Positions 1-10,337 of a DNA stretch of 64,000 nucleotides are shown piece by piece (position 1 is the stretch's first letter; each line of letters opens with the position of its first letter). The notes beneath the pieces were generated by a model that worked only from the letters and a program-made list of their open reading frames with translations, searched no databases and was not told where the DNA came from. The DNA comes from Caprella mutica. Lineage: Eukaryota > Arthropoda > Malacostraca > Amphipoda > Caprellidae. The translations under genes were made by a program, and so were the position numbers. Location: contig CANNZV010001594.1 of assembly GCA_947561585.1 (NCBI GenBank), positions 1 to 64,000 of the forward strand, read 5' to 3'.

Positions 1-225
1 AGATATCCTGTTTTCGAGAGATCCTTCAAGCCTTCCCGATACTTCAAAAACTTACGGTGTGTCTTTTTTGGCCTTCTCGTGGTAGGTATTGAATATTTTT
101 TATTTCTGAAACAATTGGAGTTTTTGTATTGATTTGAATTATGAATATGAGGATGCTGTGAATATTGAATAATTTAAAAAAAATGTTAGGTTTTTTCGAG
201 GATGTATTGTCAATGAAAATGATAG

Positions 226-369
226 CATTAGTATTTAATTTGAATTTTTATTGGTATCCATGATACCTGCAGGTATCATGTATACAAATTATAATCAATT
301 GATAGTGATTATATCATTTTTGTCCTCTATGACCGAAGATGTGAAACCGACCGATAATTTGTAACTTTT
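226..369. mobile_element. Family A MITE, 3' part with core
   Basis: The palindromic core (GGTATCCATGATACCTG and its complement) is followed by an arm ending GACCGAAGATGTGAAACC then GACCGATAATTTGTAAC. The left outer arm is missing. Confidence 0.7.
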
Positions 370-510
370 CTATATGCATTTTCAATTGTCCTTCGCTAAT
401 ACTGTCTACAGTTATTCGAATACTTTTTATGCTTATAATTTCTTTTGGATGAGGTATTTTCTTTGTTTTCCACCCCTATCATCAAGTCACTATTGTTGTG
501 TTGAAAGTAA

Positions 511-554
511 TTCAACGTCCCTTCAACGTCCCTTCAACGTCCCTTCAACGTCCC
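511..554. repeat. 11-bp minisatellite, 4 copies
   Basis: TTCAACGTCCC repeats four times without variation. Confidence 0.9.
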
Positions 555-1102
555 ATATCTCAGCTGAATGTTCCGTCCTTTAAATCGTCGTCAGGATTTC
601 ATTTTCTCTGTTGCAATTTTTGTCCGAGTGTTTTTTCTTCTACAGTTTGGAAGTGAGAGGTTGCTTTTTATTCTCTATTCTTTGCCCGGAGTATTCTGAT
701 GTCACTATATTTCTTTCTGGAGTTATGGAGGTGCATGCGATATATTTGGGGAGCTGTCGCGCTTATACTTTATTACGTGAATTCCAATGAATGCACTCTA
801 TTCAGGAGGTAGCAACTGTTGAATGCAGAGGTAGAACACACTTTTTATCATAATAAATTCATTTTTTAAAATTTAGAAATAGGATATTTTTCATTAAATT
901 TTTTTATAATTTTTTAAATTTGTAAAAAAAAAATTTTCCTTTGGAATTCATTTTTTTTAAATCAAAATTTACGCTGTTTTCCCCCTTTTCTCAATTCAAA
1001 AAGGCATTTCATTATAAATTCAATCTATTTTACTTGAATGTAAGCTTTGGAATTTACATTGCGTGCACAAATTTTTCTCTTTTTGCTCCTTTTTTCGTCT
1101 AG
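555..1102. other. No feature seen
   Basis: AT-rich, non-repetitive sequence ending in the T/C tract before the tentative exon at 1103. Confidence 0.5.
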
Positions 1103-1155
1103 GCAACGTCGTGGAAGAATGGAAACTTTATTTAGGCAAAGCATACCCAATGAAG
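1103..1155 (+). CDS. Possible small upstream exon (tentative)
   Basis: A strong pyrimidine tract (about 1070-1100) ends in TAG, followed by 53 nt and then GTTAAT. Read from an acceptor of phase 1 it gives GNVVEEWKLYLGKAYPMK and ends in phase 0, which would fit the phase-0 acceptor of the 6706 exon. The donor is weak, the exon is tiny, and a second frame is also open. Treat it as a candidate only. Confidence 0.2.
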
Positions 1156-1437
1156 GTTAATCCAGCTCCTTAGGGCCGGGCATGGGGCTAACCGACGGTA
1201 ATTGCCGTTAGTTTATGACAAAGTTCTGCTCATATCGTTTATCTTGGTGGCTTAACTTTGTTCTCTCAGGACTCGATTCCACTTACCGTATTAGGTTCTA
1301 TTTTCTTCTTTCTGTTTAGCTCCACTAATGAGATTCATAAAAGCTCTAATTAATGAGTTAATTGGTCGGTCATGTGCCAGGCATACTGAGTTATCCTTCC
1401 ATTTCGAGGACCATCCGCTACTTTTGATTTGGATCCA

Positions 1438-2246
1438 CTTGGATCTTTAGACGTACAAATCGTGTCTTTTGAACCTTTGAACGTACAACTGATGTCATTT
1501 GAATCTTTAGGCGTACAAATCGTGTCCCTTGAACCTTTGAACGTACAACTCGTGTCCCTTGAACCTTTAGACGTACAACTCGTGTCTCTTGAATCTTTGA
1601 ACGTACAACTCGTGTCTCTTGAACCTTTAGACGTACAACTCGTGTCTCTTGAATCTTTGAACGTACAACTCGTGTCCCTTGAACCTTTGAACGTACAACT
1701 CGTGTCCCTTGAACCTTTAGACGTACAACTCGTGTCTGTTGAATCTTTGAACGTACAACTCGTGTCCCTTGAACCTTTGAACGTACAACTCGTGTCCCTT
1801 GAACCTTTGAACGTACAACTCGTGTCTCTTGAACCTTTGAACGTACAACTCGTGTCCCTTGAACCTTTGAACGTACAACTCGTGTCTCTTGAACCTTTGA
1901 ACGTACAACTCGTGTCTCTTGAACCTTTGAACGTACAACTCGTGTCTCTTGAATCTTTGAACGTACAACTCGTGTCTCTTGAACCTTTGAACGTACAACT
2001 CGTGTCCCTTGAACCTTTGAACGTACAACTCGTGTCCCTTGAACCTTTGAACGTACAACTCGTGTCTCTTGAACCTTTGAACGTACAACTCGTGTCTCTT
2101 GAATCTTTGAACGTACAACTCGTGTCTCTTGAACCTTTGAACGTACAACTCGTGTCTCTTGAACCTTTGAACGTACAACTCGTGTCTCTTGAACCTTTGA
2201 ACGTACAACTCGTGTCCCTTCAACCTTTGAACGTACAATCGGCATC
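1438..2246. repeat. 30-bp minisatellite, about 27 copies
   Basis: The unit is GAACCTTTGAACGTACAACT plus CGTGTCCCTT, with C/T and A/G variants. Because 30 is a multiple of three and the unit has no stop in several frames, it creates long open frames on both strands (302 codons plus, 279 and 173 minus). These encode a 10-residue repeat and are not regarded as genes. Confidence 0.95.
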
Positions 2247-2825
2247 CATTGAACCACTGCTATCTTTCATCATTATATGGAGTAATAAATTTGACAATGC
2301 TGATTTAAATTTATATAACATTTTAAGGTTAACATAAACATATAAGTTAATAGTAATATTTCTCCCATAATTCTCATAGTAATACTCAAATATTTTTTTT
2401 CTATTTTCTATTTTTCAAATTTTATTTAGTAGTCATAGAAATCTATCTAAACATTCAGAAATGTGTCCGAAGGCTCCATACATGAATATTCACATTTTTC
2501 ATCAGAAAAACCAGTCAATCTTTGTAGATTTTTCGTATCTGAAACTTTCAATTGAAACAAGTGAATAACCAAGAAGTATTACAATACCATAAAATATAAT
2601 AACATGAATATGGGTATTAATTACCCTGAATACATAATTGAGAGTACATTTAATGTAATAATATTCAAGATACAGACAGTACTCTAGATGTGATAAAGGC
2701 TGTAATTAACCGTAGGACGAGGTGTCCTGTTATCCTTGTATACTCTCAATCTTCTCACCTGAACTGTCTATTTATGATGGAGAATTAATTAGCCTCTTGT
2801 GAGCCTTGCTCTCTATCACAGAGAG

Positions 2826-2985
2826 GTTATGGGGGGCATTAGAAGATTAACTTGGGTCAGCTCTAAAACTTGGGTCAGCTCTAAATCTTGGGTCATCTCT
2901 AAATCTTGGGTCAGCTCTAAATCTTGGGTCACCTCTAAATCTTGTGTTACCTCTAAAACTTCTGTGGCCCCTCCATAATCTACGA
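2826..2985. mobile_element. Family E MITE carrying an 18-bp minisatellite
   Basis: GTTATGGGGGGCATTAGAAG at the left is the inverse of CTTCTGTGGCCCCTCCATAA at the right. Between them lies an 18-bp tandem array (CTTGGGTCAGCTCTAAAT) of about six copies, 2851-2960. Confidence 0.6.
2851..2960. repeat. 18-bp minisatellite, about 6 copies
   Basis: CTTGGGTCAGCTCTAAAT with drift; it fills the inside of a family E MITE. Confidence 0.85.
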
Positions 2986-3285
2986 AAAAGAAAAGATATA
3001 CAAACTTATATTATGTCTCTAAGAGAAGTAATCATAAAGTTTTGATTCATGTACTATAGTAACAAGTCGTGGCACTTGTTGTTTCTAGTTATACTTGCCT
3101 CTCTAGTAAGTACTTGCCTTACTAGTAGCAAGTGATTATTTAATTCAATTCTATCATCTCCAATTTATATCAATCCTTATTTTATAAATGAAAATTCAAT
3201 ATTTAAGGTACAAAATAGGCTCTAATTATATCATCTCTAATTTAAATCAATCCTAATTTTGTAAATGGTATTCAAAACTTAAGGG

Positions 3286-3604
3286 TTCCCAATGGGCTCT
3301 AACTCTCCCCTACACATCAGAATCGATGGCTTCCCTAAGTTCTTCCCGACCCAATTCAGTCGCAATTCCTTTTGTACGGTGGAACATCGCCGCATTACCG
3401 TTAAACTCCCCTCCTGCATTCATTGGATTAAATTCCGCCATCTGGAAAATCCGCAAATTCCTTTTAGTCGTAGTGCTTACGCTGGTCCAAATCTTAGAGC
3501 ACCGGAGCCAGCACCGCTTATTTCGATTAAGATTCTCTCCTTTGAGCGAAATTCTTGATGAATTTCTCGCACACATTTTAATCTGCATCATATTTGGCAA
3601 TTGA
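3286..3604. other. GC-balanced non-repetitive patch, no assigned gene
   Basis: About 320 bases with open frames on both strands (88, 92 and 96 codons) and more even composition than its surroundings. No family was recognised and no clear acceptor and donor pair frames it. It could be an unrecognised exon, a UTR, a regulatory block or an old transposon. Confidence 0.25.
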
Positions 3605-3959
3605 ATTCCTCCAGTTTTGTTAGTCGATAGCTCAATATTTGGAATTGCAATTTAACTGTTGCTTCCGGGATTTAGTGAAGTTTGATCATTCGGTTTATGG
3701 CTTCGCATATTTTTCTATTGTAGAGTTTCATTATAGAAAGAGGTATTGAAACCGTAATGAATTTGAAGTTTGTTATTGATATATGAATGTAAATAGTTTT
3801 ATCAATATTTGAAAGTAATTTTTTAAAGGAATTCCATCTTCTTTGAAAATTATATTCATATTTTCTTTTAATCTAATTTTTTTTCAATATTCTTTTTTGT
3901 TTAAAAAAATATTATTTTACCATTAAAAACAGGTGAGGAAATTCTTAATTATTTTAACT

Positions 3960-4090
3960 TTTATATTAATTGGCATCCATGATACCTGCAGGTGTCATGG
4001 ATGCCAATTATATTATAATTAATAATTATATCATTTTCTCTTACGTATACGAAAATGGGGAACTGACCGATAATTAAGAACTCACCCTAT
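3960..4090. mobile_element. Family A MITE, 3' part with core
   Basis: It has a core palindrome TTGGCATCCATGATACCTG with its complement, then an arm ending CTGACCGATAATTAAG and CACCCTA. The left outer arm is absent. Confidence 0.7.
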
Positions 4091-4359
4091 TGATGTTCAT
4101 GTACAACTCCAAAAACCTATCCGATAGCACTACAATAAATTTTTTAAACCTTTCAATACGATTTATTTCTAATTTCTAAACATCGAATTTCTAGCATAGC
4201 AAAGTGTCTCCGGAGTCACAGATATTCTTTCTCCTGCTGAGCTTTACGTCTCATTTAACCCTGAGAATACTGCAGGTTATATCTTTTTCTAACGACTGTA
4301 AAGGTGCACTGTGACGAACTGAAGTGATTTCCAATGCACTTGGGAAAAGTGCAGCTCTA

Positions 4360-4925
4360 ACAACTTATTTTAACATTTCTTGTATTTTAACATTTCTTGC
4401 ATTTTAACATTTCTTGTATTTTAACATTTTATGCATTCTAACATTTAATGCATTTTAACATTTTTATGCATTTTAATATTTTTATGCATTTTAACATTTT
4501 TGTGCATTTTAACATTTTTATGCATTTTAACATTTTCAAGCATTTTAACATTTCAAGCATTTTAACATTTCGTGCATTTTAACATTTTCAAGCATTTTAA
4601 CATTTCGTGCATTTTAACATTTCAAGCATTTTAACATTTCGTGCATTTTAACATTTTTATGCATTTTAACATTTTCATGAATTTTAACATTTCAAGCATT
4701 TTAACATTTCGTGCATTTTAACATTTTCCAGCATTTTAACATTTCGTGCATTTTAACATTTTCAAGCATTTTAACATTTCGTGCATTTAAACATTTATTA
4801 AATTTTAACATTTCTTGCATTTTAACATTTATTACATTTTTACATTTCTTGCATTTTAACATTTCGTGCGTTTTAACATTTATTACATTTTAACATTTCT
4901 TGCATTTTAACATTTCTTTCATTTC
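4360..4925. repeat. 16-19-bp minisatellite, about 32 copies
   Basis: The unit is CATTTTAACATTTCGTG, with variable T-runs and a C/A-rich middle. Unit length varies between copies, so it is an older array. Confidence 0.9.
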
Positions 4926-5646
4926 ATTTCGTATTAAAGATAATTTAATACGTATAAAGTGTTTCTGAAAAAAAATAATGTCTTTCAACTTAGAATCTCA
5001 CAAAATTATAAAAAAAAAACATTCCAGAGTAAAGTTCCGATCACCAGATGTACAATCAAAGAACAACCTCTCCGCATGATGTTAATTTCACAAATCACAG
5101 TTTGCTAATTTCTTATTATTTACAAATCTTTTAAATTTGTTATCGTGTACCAAGACCAATTTTAAAATATCTACAAGCATTACAATTATTAAAGTTTATA
5201 TTTAGAAATGCGAAATTAGTTAACTATGGAAAAAATCAATACGAATACACTTCTATTTTACTGTACATTAAATACTGAATTAAAATTTCAAAGTTTATAA
5301 TTTAAAAAACGCATCAAAACTGATCAATTCAATCAAAAACATCCAATTATCATCTAAATAGATTTCAATTTCGAAATTCTTCAATAGTCACAACCCTATT
5401 TTACATTTTCTACCTAAATCAACTCGGCAAAACTAGCAAAAGTGGTAATTTGTTTCCATGGCCTGGCTTCACAATCAAGTGGAATCTCTCTATTCACAAA
5501 TAAAAGAAATAAGCAAGTGTTATTTTTGGAGATTTGAATCCCCAGTGCCAATATTTGTTTATTCAGTTCGGCAGCCATTAGAAAAAACACTGCAAACAGT
5601 TCTATATTGCATACACATTTTACCATGTGGTTTAATAGTTATTATA

Positions 5647-5850
5647 GGGTAAGTTATAAATTATCGGTCGGTACTACATCTTCGGTCATAAAAAAAAATT
5701 GTTATTATTACACAGTGCTATCTAATACTTCTGCAAACCCGGGTTTGCAGAAGTATCAGATAGCACTGTGTAATAATAACAATTTTTATATTATTTTTTC
5801 TTATATGTCCGAAGATGTAGTACTGACCGATAATTCATAACTTATCATAT
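5647..5850. mobile_element. Family A hairpin with a different 80-bp centre
   Basis: The outer arms GGGTAAGTTATAAATT and the matching right end are family A. The centre (5701-5780) is instead an 80-bp palindrome, left half against right half with one mismatch in 40, meeting at CCCGGG. The usual GGTATCCATGATACC core is not present. Confidence 0.75.
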
Positions 5851-6176
5851 GTGTCAATACTGTAAAAATATATGCATACACATTAAATCAATATAACATT
5901 CATGAAAAAAATTCATATTTAACCTATGATTATTTAATTAAGAGAATATTATAAAATCTATATTAAAAGTATATTATATAGATATTTAAGCAACCACATC
6001 ATATCCACATGTCAATTGCCATACCTATTGCAGGTGTCTACCATATCTATTTTACCATCTTAATATCCACATGTTAAATTTCATTACTAATTACAGATGT
6101 TAACCGCACGTAATTTACCACATGTTTATATAGAACCACATTTAATACATTATGGTACCAATCTCAAAAGAGTATA

Positions 6177-6406
6177 CAGTATATCTCTTTTATAATGAAA
6201 TCATGTATAGTGAATGTAGTGTCCTGAGTAAGGAAGTAGCCTCTATAGTGAAAAAATATTTTTAGTCTGCCCTGAATGGCCGTTAGTTTTTAGAAAACAG
6301 ATGGCCATTTATGGCAGACTAAAGATATTTTTTCATTATAGAGGCTACTTTTTTTACTGAAGACTACATTCCCTATACAGCATTTCATTATAGAGGAGCT
6401 CTACTG
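6177..6406. mobile_element. Family D (pogo-like) MITE
   Basis: It begins CAGTATATCTCTTTTATAAT and ends with the inverted CATTATAGAGGAGCTCTACTG; TA lies just outside each end. The CAGT..CTCTATA end with TA target is typical of pogo/Tigger elements. The interior is a hairpin around GGCCATTTATGGCAG. Confidence 0.75.
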
Positions 6407-6414
6407 TATATGGC

Positions 6415-6640
6415 AACCACATGTTTTAAATTAGCCTGCTTTACATGGTAATAAAACCACATGTTTTAAATTAGCCTGCTTTACATGGTAATAAACCACA
6501 TGGTTCAAATTAGCCTGCTTTACATGGTAATAAACCACATGGTTTAAATTAGCCTGCTTTACATGGTAATAAACCATATGGTTTAAATTAGCCTGCTTTA
6601 CATGGTAATAAACCATATGGTTTAAATGAGTATGCACACC
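6415..6640. repeat. 39-40-bp minisatellite, about 5.5 copies
   Basis: ACCACATGGTTTAAATTAGC then CTGCTTTACATGGTAATAA, ending 65 bases before exon A. The ACCACATGGT start is a near-palindrome. Confidence 0.9.
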
Positions 6641-6705
6641 ATGGTAACCACGTGTTTTTGTTTACATTTCATCAGTTAAAATAATTTTTTTTTTCTCTTT
6701 TACAG

Positions 6706-6744
6706 ACTGGGGCGAGAAATCGATGCGATGGTGAAATTGAAATG
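6706..6744 (+). CDS. Exon A, 39-nt microexon of the large gene
   Basis: A run of T/C ending TTTTACAG precedes it and GTGAGTAT follows it, both near consensus. In phase 0 it encodes TGARNRCDGEIEM and joins in phase 0 to exon B, whose first codons read PSAMNNSLELRDG. A second frame is also open, but it does not join exon B without a stop. Its base composition is clearly richer in G and C than the flanks. It is an internal exon: no initiator context is visible, so coding sequence must exist upstream. The next exon is about 32 kb away. Exons this short are often alternatively spliced, and skipping it would keep the frame. Confidence 0.7.
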
Positions 6745-6807
6745 GTGAGTATATACTATATATTGCTAGTCATCTCTATATAATGAAGACCCTTGTGAAT
6801 ATAGTTA

Positions 6808-7455
6808 TATACTAGCGTACTTTCCCGTTAAAAATAACGGGTCATCATCAATACCAATTTATTACCCGTTATTAGTGTATTTATAATGAATTCAAAATTA
6901 AATTTTCGGCTTAGTCTAATTTATTTTATAGATATTTTTTTAATTGAATAGAAACGGGGGAATTTGAATATCAAGTCAATATATTCCCGTGCGTATCATA
7001 GCTACATTCTTCATGTTTAATACCCATAGTGTATCAGCAAGACCAAATTATTAAATAAACATACTACGGGTATTATTAGGATAGATTTCGTATCCCACTT
7101 TCAGTAACTAGATAGGAAAAAATGAAGATTGTAGCCCTGATACTCACGGGAATATATTAATACTAGTGTATTTACCCGTTAAAAATAACGGGTCTTCAAT
7201 AGTAAATTATTACCCGTTGTTAGGTCATTTTCAGTGAACTCAAATAAAATTTATTTTTCTGCATAAAATGATACTTTTTCATAGATAAAAAAAAACATTT
7301 AAAAATTGAAACTGGGGAATTTAAATATTAAGTCAATATATTCCAGTGCGGATCATAGTTACATTCTTCATGTTTAATACCAATCGAGTAAAAGCGGACA
7401 CCAAATAAATAATTAAATAAATAAACTCACTAAGGAAATTATTAGTATAGATAGA
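6808..7455. repeat. Two diverged tandem copies of a 300-350 bp module
   Basis: ATACTAGCGTACTTTCCCGT then TTAAAAATAACGGGT at 6809 recurs at about 7161, and both copies share ACATTCTTCATGTTTAATAC and TCAAGTCAATATATTCC or a close form. ACCCGTTA motifs repeat within each. It resembles a duplicated transposon end, class unknown. It starts 64 bases after exon A. Confidence 0.6.
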
Positions 7456-8031
7456 TGATATTCTGATTTTTTGTTTCAATAGTTTATTATAAGAAAAAAA
7501 GCTAAAAAATATGAGCAATAAGCTATATTCATTACTTTTTACAATTTTAAATTTTATTGTAAAGAAATTTTGTAAAGAAGGAATCAATTTAAATAATGAA
7601 ACGTATTTTCAAAGGTAATAATAACTGACTGTAGTCACAGATACCAATTTTTAATTGAATATTAGTATCAAAAACATTAATAGTTATATACTGTATAACC
7701 AACTCCTGTCGAAATTAAAGGATATACTCGTGATTAATTAGTCGAATAGTATAGTGTATTGCCTCTATATTTATATGATAATGTCGGTTGATTAATTAAT
7801 CACTTTGCCGCCATAGAGTCATTGAATAAATTATATGTGTACATTATTGCTGAAGATAATTCGGTTATAATTTACCTAAGCTTTATCAATCATCAGCAAA
7901 ATTGATTTCTATGCTAGAAAACCTGTTCGTTACACTCATTTTTGTATTTTGTATCTATCGAACTTTATACATTAATTTTAATTTTTCTTACAAGTATAAT
8001 TTTCACTAAATTTCTTATATATACAGTAATA

Positions 8032-8174
8032 GGGTAGGTTATGAATTATCGGTCGGTTCCTCATTTCATATAAAAAAACGATATAATAATTGTTAAAAAT
8101 TAATTAACAATAACTATATCGTTTTAGCTATATGACCGAAAATGTGGAACCGACCTATAATTCGTAACCTACAC
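8032..8174. mobile_element. Family A hairpin MITE (no core)
   Basis: Arms GGGTAGGTTATGAATT...AAAAACGATATAATAA and the complementary right arm ending ATTCGTAACC face each other with almost no centre. TA lies at both flanks. Confidence 0.75.
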
Positions 8175-8699
8175 TATTAAAATTATTCTAAATCTTCAAT
8201 TTTTTGCACAATAAATGCCTATACACTCTATTTCACTTAACAGCAATTGTATTACAATCATCAAACACATAATTCTAAGTCTTCGCTCACCTTACTGTGC
8301 CTGTAACAAGGAGGCTCTTCTCCGTAGATTTATCACTATCTCTACATTCATAACTCATACTCTGGCGACCTACTTATAATTTATGACACCGTGAACGGTA
8401 CTATCAAGTGCGCTTACTATTTTTTTCCTTGCTCAGGGTGGATTATTTCCCTGCTGGAAATATATATAATAAATGCCACTAAAAACATTATCTTCCGTAA
8501 TTTGAGAAGGTAAAAATATTAATTAATAAGGAATTATTTAATAATAAACTTGTAAAGTATTTACTTAATACTGTTGATACTTTATACATCTTTTACGATA
8601 TGGTATCTATACTGATCTAATTTTTAATTTAATTTCTTGATTAGAATTATATTTTCTATTGATTTACATACATTCGATTTCACACTGTTCATCCTTCAT

Positions 8700-8979
8700 A
8701 AAGGGCCGTACACACAGAGGGTTTTTGAAGTCTTTCCTCCAGACTTTTTGCTAAGCTCCTCCTACTTTTTCCACGAGAATAAAAGAAAAAACGATAGAAT
8801 TATTATTTATTTTAGTTGGTATTTATGATACCTGCAGGTATCATGGATACCAATAAAAATAAATAATAATTATATCCTTTTTTCTTATAAAATTCAAAAA
8901 TCCAGTGGAAAACGTATGAAAAGCTTAGCAAAAAGTCTGGTGGAAAGACTTCAAAAACCTTGCGTGTGTACGTTCTTTA
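8700..8979. mobile_element. Family B hairpin MITE
   Basis: Left end AAAGGGCCGTACACACAG, arm with CCAGACTTTTTGCTAAGC and CTCCTCCTACTTTTTCCAC, family A-type core at about 8815-8850, then the complementary arm ending TGTGTACGTTCTTTA. Confidence 0.8.
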
Positions 8980-9782
8980 ACAAAGAAATAATGTATAACT
9001 AGCAATATATCTCTCTCTCTCTCTCTTCCGTAATCTCATTTTGTTCATTACGCGATCTCGTTAATAATTTACTCGTTGGAAATTCACTCGATGCACTACG
9101 GGGAAGTTTTCTCTTTTTCTCCATTATCCGGCTTTTTCTTTTCGCAAGATATTATAATTTGAACCTGTCTACAGCAGCAGCACCATCTATTATGTTGTAT
9201 TTAGATCATGGAAATTATAGATAAATGTAAGGAGAATTTATGTTTGCGCTTGGACGCCATTTTGTATTTTCTGATGAATGTTCGTGCAGTTTCCTAGGAA
9301 TTTGGTGTCGAGGGTTTCGAAAGTTCTTTTTTTCGCTGCACATTAGAGCGGAGGGTGACGTTTCCTTTACTGGAGTCACTTTTATGGAGTCAGGAGCATT
9401 TTTAGAGTTAAACTACTCCCCACGACATCAAAGTTAATTGAAAAGTTGCTTTTAAGCTTACGAAAGTACGATGAGAATCTCTGATAGACTCCATCTGACA
9501 CTGATTAATTAAACACTCTTTTATAGAATTAGCTCATTAAATCGATTGATGTTTCATCTAGTGATGGAATGAATATCTTTATGACAGCAATTTAAAACGT
9601 TAGCAACAAATTCTAGAGTCACGCAGTAAATTGCTGTCCTGCTAGTTTTACACAACTTCTACCAGAGTCTCCTGCTGAACTGATTTTTTCTATATCAATA
9701 GAATACCAATATTTATTCTAAATAATTATTTGACAGTATTTTAAAGCTATTATTTCTATTATCATTTCTATAATTTGCGGCC

Positions 9783-9822
9783 GAAATTAGTTAATGTGCC
9801 GCAATTTACCTTCTTCACCCTA
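9783..9822 (-). repeat. Dispersed repeat GGTAAATTGCGGCACA
   Basis: The complement reads GGTAAATTGCGGCACATTAA and then CTAATTTCG. The same block in direct orientation is at 47974-48012. Confidence 0.5.
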
Positions 9823-10210
9823 CCATCTGAAACCTAACCATCTTTTGATTTATAACAGTAATTTAACGTTAGCAACAAATGGTTGGCTCAACTCTTACCG
9901 TCCTTTGACTCCCTCTACCGGTGGTTAGATGAGGTGATTCGAGAGATTTAATCCAGGGGGCGCTAAACACCAACAAGGGGTTGTGTCTCATAAAGATGCT
10001 ATGCGAGGGACCCACAAAAATGAGCGGGGTGAAAAAATAAAAGGATTACAATATGGGAGATTAGAAGTCAGAAATAATTCAGAACATTCAAGAGAGAAGG
10101 GAGGAGAGCTAAAAAGGAAGGAAATAGGTACGGGTTATTTCAAATTTGAGGTGTTTGGGTATAGTCATCAAAGTGATTCATTCATTTATCAAGCGGTTAT
10201 TTACATCGTT

Positions 10211-10337
10211 CAAGGTTTTTTTAGATTTTAATTTTTTCGGATGGGAAGATTTATATTCATCATCAGGACCAAGAATGACGTCTTGTCCTGATGATGAATA
10301 GAAATTTTCCTATTGAATAGCTTGAAATAAAAAAACG
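10211..10337. repeat. Hairpin element
   Basis: ATTCATCATCAGGACCAAGA (10257-10276) pairs with TCTTGTCCTGATGATGAAT (10281-10299) with one bulge and a loop of about four bases. Weaker pairing extends outward to T-rich and A-rich arms. Confidence 0.65.

Noticed and set aside
1418..2337. 302-codon plus and 279-codon minus frames as repeat proteins
   Set aside because: They are products of the 30-bp unit on both strands; no splice, start or composition evidence for coding.
7333..7587. 84-codon minus frame, hydrophobic
   Set aside because: AT-driven composition inside the duplicated module at 6808-7455; no family match.
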